Below, in pieces: positions 27,101 through 35,620 of a DNA stretch of 64,000 nucleotides. Within the stretch, counting starts at the first letter, position 1; each line of letters opens with the position of its first letter. Below the pieces are notes generated by a model. It had not been told where the DNA came from. It was given only the letters and a program-made list of their open reading frames with translations, and searched no databases. This DNA comes from Stomorhina lunata. Its lineage: Eukaryota; Arthropoda; Insecta; Diptera; Rhiniidae. The DNA lies in assembly GCA_933228675.1 (NCBI GenBank), contig OW121742.1:34358218-34422217 (forward strand). The letters run 5' to 3'. Both the position numbers and the translations under genes were made by a program.

Positions 27101-30100
27101 ATTTAAAATGTGTGTATCTTGTAAAATCAAAATGGGTTTTGAAAATGTTGATATTGCTGGGAAAAAATACAAGTACATACATATTCTAAATATAATTTGA
27201 GTGAAGGACATATAAACTATGATTGACAACATAATGATTATAATAATTATTTATTAAAAACATTGTATGTGCTACTAACCGTATACTCTAGAGAAAAAAA
27301 TGTATAGGACATGTGGTAATTTTCATGTAATTGATATTTTTAAAAACTTGAAATAAAGCTGAACTTAATAAATAAAGTTATACGCTGTCTTAGTTATGAG
27401 TTAAAGTTATGAAAATAATTTAAAAATATAAATCTGAAATTTTCTTGTAAGTATGGTTGATGTCTTGGATAAGCAACCAATATCACGTTGTGCTTTGTCG
27501 TCAATGACTAGCGAAATGATTAGCCAATTGCAAGATTTCAAAATCTATCCAAGAATCTAGTTTATAAACAATTCTATCACAAAGCTTTTAAATTTAAAAA
27601 AGCACTGAATTTAAAAAAAAAAATATTTTTTAGAACCCCTATCTCGCAAAATTATGTATCGTTGCATGGACACATAATAGAAAACTTTCGCATCTTAAAG
27701 CTTTTAGTTTGATGTATAATGATTTCTTATATAAAATTGTTGTCGGCAAAATATTTTGGATAGAAAACTTTCAATACTAAAAGCTTTCTAATAAGTAACT
27801 TTTAATATCTACAGCTTTGAACTTAAAACATTTCAAATCGAAAGCTTCTCAATAAAAAATGTCATCATCAAAAGTTTTCTAAAATAAAACATTCGATATC
27901 AAAAGTTTTGTCGTCAAAATATTTCAGATAGAAAACTTTCCTATAAAATAATTTCGAAATCAAAAGCTTTCCTATAGATAACTTTAATATCTAAAGATTT
28001 CTATAAACTATATGTAATAAAAATTCCTATATAAAAGTTTGGATGTCGTAAGGATTCCTATAATACACTTTCGATATCGAATAATTTTATATATAAAACT
28101 TTTCTGTAGAAAAATTTTGACATCTAAACTTTTTCTATAGATAACTTTGAGTATCTAAAGCTTTTTAAAAACAGTTTATATCAAAAATCTATATATTAAA
28201 CTTTCAATGTCGAAAGGATTCCTGTAATAAACTTTCGGTATTTTTTAATAAAACTTTTCTATAGAAAACTTTTAAATATTGAAATACAATCTAACGAAAA
28301 CTTTCGATATCTTATATAAATCATTTGTCGTCAAAATATTTTGGATAGATAACTTTTTGTATCAATAGATTTCCTTAAGGTTACTTTTAATACCCAAAGC
28401 TTTCAACTTAAAATATTTTACATCGAAAGCTTCTCAGTAAACTTTAAATATTGAAAGATTACCTTTAGACAACTTTCGAAATCAAAAGATTTCTTATATA
28501 AAAATTCTATCGTCAAAGTGTTTCGGATAGAAAACTCTTCATATCAATAGATTTCCTTAAGGTTACTTTTAACATCGAAAGCTTTCTATTAAAAACATTC
28601 CATATCGAAGGCGTTTCAATATAAAACTGTCACTATCTAAAGATTTTTTTATAAAACTTTCGTTGTCGAAGTGCTTATTATAATCTACTTTCAATATCGA
28701 AAGCTTTTTTTATAAAACTTTTGTAAGTATCTAAAGCTTTCTTAAAATCTGTTTATATTAAAAATTCCTATACTAAACTTTCAATATTAAAAGGAATACC
28801 TATAAGAGAAGCTTTCGATATCGAAAGAATTTTATATAAAACTTTCAATATCTAAAGCTTTCCTATAAGTAGCTTATGATATGAAAAGCTTTCATAAACT
28901 TTAAATATTAAAAGATTACCTACTAAAAACTTCCGATTTCTTATATAAAACTTTTGTCGTTAAAATATTTCGGTTAGAAAACTAATATTTAAAGCTTTCT
29001 ACCAAAAACATTCCATTCGAAAGCTTTTTTATAAAAAACTTTTCTTAGTATCTAAATAATTCTTAAAACTTTTTTAAATTATCCTTTTTAAAGCTTTCTT
29101 AAAAACTGTTTATATTCAAATTTTCTATATTAAACTTTCGATACCGAAAGGATTCCTGTAATAAACTATTAATATGGACAGACCTTTTTATATACATTTC
29201 TATAGAAACATTTTAATGTCAAATGCTTTCCTATAGATAACTTAAAGTATCTTTAAAGCTTTCATAAACTTTTAATATTGAGAGATTACCTATACATTCG
29301 ACATTAAAAGATTTCTTATATAAAACTTTTTTCGTCAAAATGTTTCGAATAAAAAACTTTTTGCATCAACAGATTTCGTAAATGTTACTTTGAATATCCA
29401 AAGTTTTCTTCTAAAAACATTCAATATCGAAAGCATTCCAACATAGAACTGCTATTATCTAGAGATTTCCTTTACAAAATCTTCGATGTCGAAGGGCTTT
29501 CTAAAATAAACTTTCAATATCGAAAGCATTCCCATAGAAAGAAAACGTTCGTATCGAAAGCTTACCTATAGAAAACTTTTAATATCGAGAGATTTCTACA
29601 GAAAACATTTGCTATGGAAAGCTTTCCTAAATATGATTTCTTTTGATCGCTACAGAAAAATGTCCAAAGTATAGTTTCAAATTTGCGAGTTAGGGCCTTT
29701 CTACATGAGACCAACGATATTTTGTTTTTTCTTGAAATTATATTAAAATGCGTAATTTATAGTTTCTTCTTATTGTATAGCAATAAAGTAAAAAAATAAA
29801 ATGAAATCTTCAAAGAAAATTTATATTAAAAAGAAATTATGGGAAAATTAATATTGTTTTACATCTGTTTTTCTTTGTTACTAATAAAATTTAATTCAAA
29901 AGAAATAAGACTTAAACGAATGACCCCATAAATTCTTTATTATGACAAAAGAAGACAAAGCTACACACAGTCACAAAAGTATAAGAACGATAATAACAAA
30001 TTTTGAGTACAAAATTCAAATTATGAATCAAATTATGAATATACGAAACAATTTCTGTACATAAAACATATGATCTAGAGGTAGACCGAATTGAACCTTG

Positions 30101-33100
30101 AACTTATTTAAGTCGAAATTCTTAACGAAAGCAAAGTAATAGTAGGGTCCTTGTGGTACAACTATAATTTTATTTGTATATATTGCCTTAAGGATTGACA
30201 AGATACACATTTTTCCTTTCAATAAAAACAAATATCAAGTAGTTAATTAGTAAAAGAAAAGTACCTTCTTACCAATAAATGTGTAAAAGACCTATAACAA
30301 GTATGTACAAATAAATTGTGTTAACCTCTGCCAAGTCTTTGTAATTAATCATAATAATTGATAAATATTTTATTGAAATAAGAAATCGAAACATTAGCAC
30401 GTGTTAGATATAAAAAATGTCAGTCAGGACTACAAAAAACTAAAAAAGAAATATTAAAATTGTATATGTATAATATATACAAATACCAGATAAAGGTTTG
30501 GTTATGTGAACGTCTAGTCATCAGATTTATATACTTATTCTATGAAGTCCTGAATGATATGTTGAAATCTAGCTCCCATAATATCAACACCGTCTAGGTC
30601 CCTACAAAATGTGAGTTCTGAGTCATTTACGCAAAGGAAGAGTCATTTACGCACAGGAAGAGTCATTTACGCAAAGGAAGAGCAAGAGCAATAAAATTTT
30701 TAAAGGGTCCACTTCTTTCCCACAGTTTTTACAAAAGTCGGATCGTTTTTTTAATACAACCTCGGACAGATATATACCATTACTATATAATCTAAGATGA
30801 TCTTTTTCGCTGGCTGGAGTATGCAGGTGGTTAGGAACATGCCTTCAGGTTTCAATTCTTCCAAATTTAGGTGACTCTTCTATTTTATGGTTTCTTGATA
30901 TAGTTTTGTGGCCCCTTTCCCACAAAAAATGTATACTGGACAGGTCCATATAATATTGAGAGATCTGCTGAAATTAATAGCTGATTTTAAATTCAGTAAA
31001 AAAGAAACCAGAAACCTAATTACAGCTTAAGTTTTGAAGAATACAATAATGCCCCAAATAGCCAATATGGTAATTTATTACTGGCTTGGCTTTTAACCTA
31101 TAAAATGCTATACTGATCCGATGGTTTTTTGATAAAGACTTTAAAGTCAACGTAATTACTAAGTCTAGAGCTATCAGTTCAGAAGCTGGAGTTCCGTATG
31201 TTAACGTATCTTTATCAATATTAGCTATATAGTTAATTGTACCTTGCATCTCAAAGATTATATAAAGGATTACACTGTGGCCATAAGCAATTACAACAGC
31301 AATAAAATGCTGCAACTGCAGCTTCTTGTGTGCTAATTATACCCAAAGGTATTAAAAGCATAATTGCATTAAACCATTGGACCTCTATTAAGCATTAGGC
31401 CTCTATTAATTTTGTTTGACATCCGTTCACTCCTCAGGGTACCTCCTTTGGACCCCCATTCGTTTACTTATGTTTCTTCTCATATACATAAGCCGCAATT
31501 CTTAACAGAATTTGATGAAATTTGGCAAATGTCTATTAGTTTAATAAAACAAACAAGCTCCACCAATTTTGTTAAAATCCTTTGACTCCTAGGGGTATCT
31601 GCCTTGGACTCACACTTAAATAGAATTTGCTTAAAAAGTTACGCCTAAACGACTGCAACACTTTTTGCTTAAATTTTTGGTAACAATTTACTTGACTTTT
31701 TTCAGAAAATTTTGAACTTTGTTTTACGATTGGTAAATTTCGGTGAATTTTTTTCTCTCAATATCATGAAAAGGCTTTCACCTTTCATATGGTTATGGTG
31801 GGAGCACCGAGCAAAACCGAGCCAACTTAGTTTTTGTCCAAAGAAAAAGAAACACTGTATTTTGTAGCGCTTTTTTGATTTGCTGATATCTCTTAATCCA
31901 TATACATGATTAAGTTATTTTTCTTATGAGACCAAAACCAAAGTATTGTACCTTAATTACATTGACATTAAGATAAAGGCTGTGAAACTATATTCGATGC
32001 ATGAGTTTGATAAAAAATTTCATCACTTTTCGTTTTAGAACTTTAAGCACATTTCAATTCTTTTTTTATAACATGTAATATAACTTTTTCTTGAAAACAA
32101 TCATTGATCCCTAATATCTAGACTCTTCTCTATAGAACTGCATCATTAGATTTTTTAAAAGCAGTGGTCAAAATATGGCTTTTTTGCAGAGAAATATCAT
32201 AGTGCGTTGTGGTGTATAGTCAATAATTAGCTTGTGTACCCTATTTTGATCCCTCCTTAATACATGGCCTATCAAAATAATTATATTTGATTTCTTAGTT
32301 GGTGCTTGGATACAGTCTCTTACGCTGTACTTGAGCTGCGAATTTTTTTTTCCCCATCTCTAGATTATATTTTTTTATATAGGCCACGGTTGTGAATGGT
32401 AGTCACAGTAACCAATGGAGTGTCCATTGGATTCAAACCACTAGATCTCTTGGATGATGCTAATGACGTACGTCTTCAAAGCTAAAGTTTAGGTCACTTT
32501 TAATAAAATACTCGGATAGTTGGATCCGAGATTCAATGTTTCCAAATCAAAGATTATGCCTAGTGGCTATGGCGCAAACTCGTCCTATCGCATCAGGTTA
32601 TTGGTTGCGTAGGAACCTTCAATTGTCTAGAAAGTTTGATATCAACAAGAGGTGGCGCCGACGATGACATAGAATCGCATATTAATAAGGAAAAACCTGC
32701 ATTTGGTATTCTTCGAGCCATTTGGAAATATCGACAAATATAAACAATTACAAAGTTACGTATATACAACTCGAATGTCAAGTCTATTCTGTATTACGAT
32801 TACGAAACTTGAAAACGCACAAAATGCAAAGAAATGCTTACGGCAAAGTCCCAGAAATAAAGATCTTCTTAACGCTACAAACCAAATCCCTGCTACTATG
32901 GAGGTATGTTAAAGAAAATGGCGCTGGACAGGCTAAACATTTTGAAAGCCAAATGCTTGTATTACTCGACAAGCATTTCGTTGGAATTCATGTTGGTGGA
33001 CCTGCTAGAATATGGAGAAGTCCGATTGATGCAAAATCCAATATAAAAGAATAGTTCTATGATCCACTGGAAGTCCGCTCTGTGATCCACTGGATAAACG

Positions 33101-34931
33101 CTATATACATAGTTGTGTGATCCACGAGACAAGAGACCACAAAAGGTTGTGCTCTAACTAAAGTGCGACTATAGCCTAAAAATGTTATTGAAAAAAATGT
33201 CCTCCTAACTAATACTACCATATCTACTTATGCAGCAACCTTTACAAACTTCCTAAAGGGATAATAGATATTATGTTTAGATCGGGGTTTCATATATGTG
33301 AGAAAGATTGGGCACCGCCTTGTGATGTCATTCTACCAACAATTCGATTTATGTTAGAGGAACTTAAGTCTTTTCAAAAGAAGGTCGAAGACGGACTTCC
33401 TGACGTTCAATTTCATATTAGGTAAAACTCTACCTATTACATCTCCGTGAATGCTACCCGCTGACTTCTTCATACAAGTTTCTGATCGACATTTTAATAC
33501 GGAAAAATACACTGATAGCCTATCAGTGATAGGTCTAAAATAAGTCGGTTTTTCATACAAGGATATGTAACCGTAAAGCTTCAGAGCTGTCTTTCAGCAT
33601 AATTTACCTAAGGATATCTACTGGTGCAATCTCAGATCTTGGAGGCTCTATATGTAGAAAAACAATTGTATTGGGTGCTATATTCGGCAGGAATTCAGTA
33701 GATCTCACTAGATCTACCAAAAAGCGGGTTGGCTATTTCACAACAGTTTTATGTCAATTCTATAGTCTTCAGAAGGAATATCACTAGTTTCTTCAAAAAT
33801 TAATGAATACTTGCTAGAAATCCTTTAACATTGCAAAGATATATTTTATGTCAATATTCCAGATTTAAAGCTTTCAGATCTATGAGATCAGTATAACAGG
33901 AACCATTTATATATAGTTCATCTTGTGAGATAATACTCGGTTTAGGTATGAAGGTCAAAATGGCCTTACAGTTGCAGGGGTGTCTTTAATTAAGCTGCAG
34001 AATTAAAACCAGGGGCCAAATTATGGCATTCGATATCGATCGAAATTTTAAACATTTTCAAAATATTTGTATAGCATACTTTAAGGACAATCAAAATTAT
34101 TTAAAAGATGCAGAGTTTACTACATTTTTTTGAAGTTATTTGCCAAAAGATGAGCAATAGTAAAAGAGCTTCAATTGAATAATATATATTTTTAAAAACG
34201 AATTAAAATGGATACTAAATTTCATTAAATTTTTTGCATCAAAGTAATTTTGAACATCCCTAAAGTATACTTTACAATATTCGCTTAAAAGTTGGAGTTT
34301 TCGATCGACATCGAATGCCGTAATTTGGCCCCAGGACTTAAACTTTTTTTAAAGTTAGATTTATAATCAATTCCGTCCTGTAAAGCTGTGCAACTTCCTT
34401 CCGCATCTTATAATAACACCAATTGTTATACTTATTCTAATACTAATCACATTATTGAATTTTTGCACAGCGCAAAAGCTATTTTCCTAAGCAATATTCT
34501 TCAAAAAAATTGCATCATTCACTTTCATTTAAAACTTAAATTAACTTCAAATTCAAATTTTTATATTAACAAAAAAAAATGCTTTAATTTTAACACAATT
34601 TTTTAAATTTACTTACTTAATCTTCGTACTGCATTCAAATATTCCAAATTATAAGCAAACATTAACACCAAAGACGCATCAAAGTTTTGGCAAAAGGAAA
34701 AGCATTAAAGAAGAAGACAAAAATTTTAAATTATTTTGCAAAAAAATATTTATATGTAATATTTAATTAAATTTTCCATCCAATTAACTTACTTTTTAAC
34801 ATACGATCTCGATACTCATCGTCACGTTGCACAGCCGTTACCCCATTACCGCCAACACGACCAGAACCAACGCCACCACTGCCGCCACCATTTGAAATCG
34901 TGGTAATATGTTGATGCAACTGTGTATCCAT
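5986..34931 (-). CDS. Stomatin/podocin/MEC-2-type membrane protein, gene 1 (complete, 8 spliced exons)
   Basis: Coding join on the minus strand: 34931-34793, 18511-18402, 16778-16706, 12414-12332, 12209-12006, 6585-6530, 6409-6229, 6129-5986. The total is 990 nt with every junction in phase, giving 329 residues. Residues 1-46 are a polar, Gly-rich N-terminus. Residues 61-83 are a hydrophobic hairpin with the family's kink proline at P75 (TAPFSLF). Residues 84-283 are the SPFH/band-7 domain, with [17 protein letters not shown], the Asp/Arg-rich [13 protein letters not shown] strand and the long Ala/Glu coiled coil after [20 protein letters not shown]. The tail [15 protein letters not shown] is typical of stomatins. 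Known for the family: cholesterol-binding, oligomeric scaffold on the inner face of the plasma membrane that modulates ion channels (MEC-2, STOML3, podocin). The exact fly orthologue cannot be named by eye. The introns are filled with satellite arrays. Confidence 0.93.
6229..6409 (-). CDS. Gene 1 exon: SPFH end and coiled coil
   Basis: This 181-nt exon runs from phase 2 to phase 0 (acceptor ATTTTAG, donor CTACAG|GTAAAT). It codes [20 protein letters not shown] through [19 protein letters not shown]. The Ala/Glu/Arg-rich helix is the oligomerisation coiled coil of the family. Confidence 0.95.
6530..6585 (-). CDS. Gene 1 exon: [15 protein letters not shown] segment
   Basis: This 56-nt exon runs from phase 0 to phase 2 (acceptor TTTCAG, donor GAAAT|GTTAGT). 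It codes [18 protein letters not shown] and the first two bases of an Ile codon. The 5.4-kb intron separating it from the 204-nt exon holds the largest 31-bp satellite array. Confidence 0.95.
6690..11835 (+). repeat. 31-bp palindromic satellite, array 1 (in gene 1 intron)
   Basis: A 31-bp unit made of half-site AGGAAATTTTT, a central G, the exact inverted complement of the half-site, and the linker ATAAAAAT. The core 7290-11575 is about 138 nearly identical units by length. Both edges (6690-7280 and 11575-11835) decay progressively. A block of about 21 units at about 7903-8562 has TTTGTG in place of TTTTTG at the centre. One shortened unit lies near 9170. The array fills most of the intron between gene 1 exons 12209-12006 and 6585-6530. 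It has no spacers, so it is not a CRISPR array. Confidence 0.97.
12006..12209 (-). CDS. Gene 1 exon: SPFH core
   Basis: This 204-nt exon is phase 0 at both ends (acceptor TTATAG, donor ATGCAG|GTATG). It codes 68 residues from [20 protein letters not shown] through [20 protein letters not shown] to MTISGTMQ. Gene 2 has an exon of exactly the same length and almost the same protein at 53529-53326. Confidence 0.96.
12332..12414 (-). CDS. Gene 1 exon: SPFH domain, second exon
   Basis: This 83-nt exon runs from phase 1 to phase 0. Acceptor is CATTGTCAG and donor is AAGAG|GTAAGAG. It codes [20 protein letters not shown] and DVPPQE, the conserved second strand block of stomatin-type SPFH domains. 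It is separated from the next exon by only 122 bases, while the 31-bp satellite fills the introns beyond both. Confidence 0.95.
12850..16500 (-). repeat. 31-bp palindromic satellite, array 2, opposite orientation
   Basis: The same 31-bp family inverted relative to array 1: on the plus strand AGGAAATTTTTCAAAAATTT, then CTTATTTTTAT. Most units are degenerate. The most regular stretch is about 15590-15920. The usual unit has TTTCTT where array 1 has TTTCCT, so the palindrome has one mismatch. The array lies in the gene 1 intron between exons 16778-16706 and 12414-12332. Confidence 0.92.
16706..16778 (-). CDS. Gene 1 exon: start of the SPFH domain
   Basis: This 73-nt exon runs from phase 0 to phase 1. 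Acceptor is GTAATTGTAG and donor is CCTG|GTAAGT. It codes [20 protein letters not shown] and AKGP, the highly conserved signature at the start of stomatin SPFH domains. Confidence 0.95.
17006..18285. mobile_element. TTAA-flanked piggyBac-like remnant, candidate
   Basis: The left end reads TTAA then CCCTTATGTGTATACC, followed by the palindrome AAGGTACCCCGGTACCTT at 17026-17043. The right end, read inward on the minus strand, is TTAACAATTATGTGTATGGC, followed after about 25 bases by CAAGGTACCCAGGTACC. A third palindrome, AAGGTACCCGGGTACCTT, is at 17215-17232. TTAA at both ends and a CCC-type left terminus suit the piggyBac superfamily. The interior (about 1.2 kb) has no recognisable transposase. 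It lies in the gene 1 intron between the hairpin exon and the first SPFH exon. Confidence 0.5.
18402..18511 (-). CDS. Gene 1 exon: hydrophobic hairpin (membrane-insertion segment)
   Basis: This 110-nt exon has acceptor TTTTTCTAG and donor AAG|GTTAGT. It enters in phase 1 and leaves in phase 0. It codes [18 protein letters not shown], then a hydrophobic stretch ending [11 protein letters not shown]. Pro75 lies within the hydrophobic stretch, where stomatin, MEC-2 and podocin have the proline needed for the intramembrane hairpin. The Cys two residues before the closing Lys is a possible palmitoylation site. Confidence 0.92.
18560..19150. other. AT-rich intron sequence, nothing recognised
   Basis: Part of the long first intron of gene 1. 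It contains a short TATATG/TGTGTATA-rich stretch near 18720-18790. No exon or element end seen. Confidence 0.45.
19151..19243. mobile_element. Short TIR element (93 bp), candidate MITE
   Basis: Starts CCCAGCAGTT and ends AACTGCTGGG, a perfect 10-bp inverted terminal repeat around about 73 bases of AT-rich sequence. The same CCCAGCAGTTTCA terminus occurs at about 40521, just before a 31-bp satellite array, without a visible partner. No clear target-site duplication. Confidence 0.45.
19550..25768 (+). repeat. 12-bp satellite AGACATAGACTA, array 1 (about 6.2 kb)
   Basis: Roughly 515 tandem copies of AGACATAGACTA by length, inside the first intron of gene 1. The edges (19550-19800 and 25480-25768) are degenerate. 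The unit is itself two related hexamers, AGACAT and AGACTA. Variants (GACTCAGACATAG, GACACAGAATAAG, AGATACAGGCTAAG, and a six-base deletion giving GACTAAGACTAAG) are clustered. They show that a segment of about 1.6 kb was duplicated within the array (22381 onward and 23959 onward). Long open frames here are a by-product of a unit divisible by three. Confidence 0.97.
25769..26500. other. Higher-complexity segment, possibly transposon-derived
   Basis: Less AT-rich sequence directly after the 12-bp array, with overlapping short frames on both strands (25830-26039, 26109-26318 plus; 26014-25817, 26278-26096 minus). I recognise no domain and no splice structure. It may be the remnant of an element that carried the array. 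Confidence 0.3.
26501..27640. other. AT-rich intron sequence, nothing recognised
   Basis: Contains TACATA/TGTATA-rich stretches (26790-27060). No exon, element end or tandem array seen. Confidence 0.45.
27650..29650. repeat. Degenerate 31-bp palindromic repeat (cousin family)
   Basis: A decayed tandem repeat whose unit is about 31 bp: linker CCTATAGAAAA, then CTTTCGATATCGAAAG, then CTTT. Clear units lie at about 29530-29640. Like the main satellite it combines a central palindrome with a CCTATA linker. Aligned by the linker, the two consensus units share about 18 of 31 positions by eye. It lies in the first intron of gene 1. Confidence 0.7.
29651..30600. other. AT-rich intron sequence, nothing recognised
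   Basis: A 67-codon minus-strand frame (30231-30028) has no recognisable domain. Otherwise there is no structure. Confidence 0.4.
30621..30680 (+). repeat. Three tandem copies of a 20-bp unit
   Basis: AGTCATTTACGCAAAGGAAG at 30621-30640, 30641-30660 (one base changed, CAAAG to CACAG) and 30661-30680. Confidence 0.9.
30690..31320 (-). mobile_element. Decayed non-LTR retrotransposon 3' part, candidate
   Basis: Minus-strand reading gives two blocks in the right order for the C-terminal end of an R1/Jockey-type ORF2. A segment near 31190-31130 reads [18 protein letters not shown], loosely like an RNase H helix. A segment near 30820-30700 reads [20 protein letters not shown], then [15 protein letters not shown] with a CxxC, loosely like the terminal zinc knuckle. 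The similarity is weak and judged by eye, and the frames are interrupted. Confidence 0.3.
31385..31815 (+). mobile_element. Diverged partial copy of the 0.8-kb interspersed family, candidate
   Basis: Shares GCCGCAATTCTTAACAG, TTTGATGAAATTTGGCAAA, an AATTTTGTTAAAATC block and a CACCTTTCATATGGTTATGG-like end with copies A and B, in the same order. Heavily mutated and shortened. Confidence 0.4.
31816..34011. other. Mixed-complexity intron sequence, possible old transposon remnants
   Basis: Several short frames (for example 32722-33054 plus, 32781-32593 minus) but no domain I recognise. A small direct repeat, TGATCCACTGGA, occurs at 33061 and 33083, with a variant near 33119. The base composition from 32200 to 33900 is more balanced than in the other introns, which suggests decayed elements. 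Confidence 0.3.
34012..34332. mobile_element. MITE with terminal inverted repeats of about 30 bp
   Basis: The left end starts GGGGCCAAATTATGGCATTC and continues GATATCGATCGAAA. The right end, inverted, starts GGGGCCAAATTACGGCATTC and continues GATGTCGATCGAAA: two differences in about 34 bases. The interior also has a partial inverted pair (AGCATACTTTAAGGA / CCTAAAGTATACTTT). CAGGGG at the left would suit a hAT-type terminus, but no clean 8-bp target duplication is visible. It lies in the first intron of gene 1. Confidence 0.75.
34617..34628 (-). CDS. Candidate 12-nt microexon of gene 1
   Basis: The minus strand reads ...GAATGCAG, then the 12 bases TACGAAGATTAA, then GTAAGTAAAT, giving a CAG acceptor and a consensus donor. 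Inserted between the N-terminal exon and the transmembrane exon it keeps phase 1 and would add Ile-Arg-Arg-Leu before T47. It lies only about 165 bases downstream of the N-terminal exon. The acceptor lacks a strong pyrimidine tract, so this is a prediction from splice-site geometry and phase only. Confidence 0.4.
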   Translation of the reverse strand, partial: YED

Positions 34932-34959
34932 TTTAGAGAACAACCAGAACTGCTACAAG
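34793..34959 (-). CDS. Gene 1 exon with start codon (N-terminal exon)
   Basis: The start codon is at 34931-34929 and the donor AA|GTAAGT lies just below 34793, leaving phase 1. It codes 46 residues, beginning [16 protein letters not shown] and ending [11 protein letters not shown], with a Gly/Ser-rich middle. Immediately 5', a CAG at 34962-34960 is preceded by a strong T-rich tract and a possible branch site. So 34959 is probably a splice acceptor, and the true 5' end would be an untranslated exon further up that I could not place. If the region is instead exonic, an ATG at 34965 opens a 10-codon upstream ORF that ends four bases before the start codon. Confidence 0.85.
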
Positions 34960-35620
34960 CTGCATTTTTGTAAAATACAAAAAAAAAAACAAGAAAAGAA
35001 ATTAGAAATCCAAATTCTACTTAATATCAAATTCAGAGCAAAAATGATGCTAAAAACTGTTTTTCAAATAAAACCAAAGTTCAAAAGAAATAAAAAACAA
35101 ATCAGCAAACATTAGTAAGGCATCAACTGAAGTCATGCACAGACATGCACAATCATACACATGAGCTTCAAATACTTATTCAAACATCGATTTAACATGC
35201 CGGAAAATCCTTAAGTTATAAATAAAACATTTAGGGTAATACGTGAATTTACAATATACAGTGGTGGATATAGAAATTAGGATCAATATATTAAAATGTT
35301 CTACGAAGACTATTAAATAACTCAAGTATGATATTTAAAGGCCGATGACTCATAAGTTATAAACAAATTTAATTTATTTTTAAAACTACTTTCGTTTTTG
35401 TTTTGGTACCTTTAAATGTATCCTTCACTGTAAAGCTGTAAGTTGCAAGCTGATAAGTTCTCTGTGTAGGCAAGTGCATGTCTAAAATTTTGCCATATGA
35501 GTTGGGTAAAACTTAAGAACATCACATCGTTATACAAATTTTATAACACATCTTATAAATTATTTAAATAGTTGAGAGAGAGTGTAAGATAAAAAGATAC
35601 AAGATAGTTCAAATAAAAAT
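34960..35620. other. Upstream region of gene 1
   Basis: A T-rich tract on the minus strand (about 34980-35000) precedes the probable acceptor at 34960. No untranslated first exon or core promoter element could be picked out with confidence. Confidence 0.4.
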
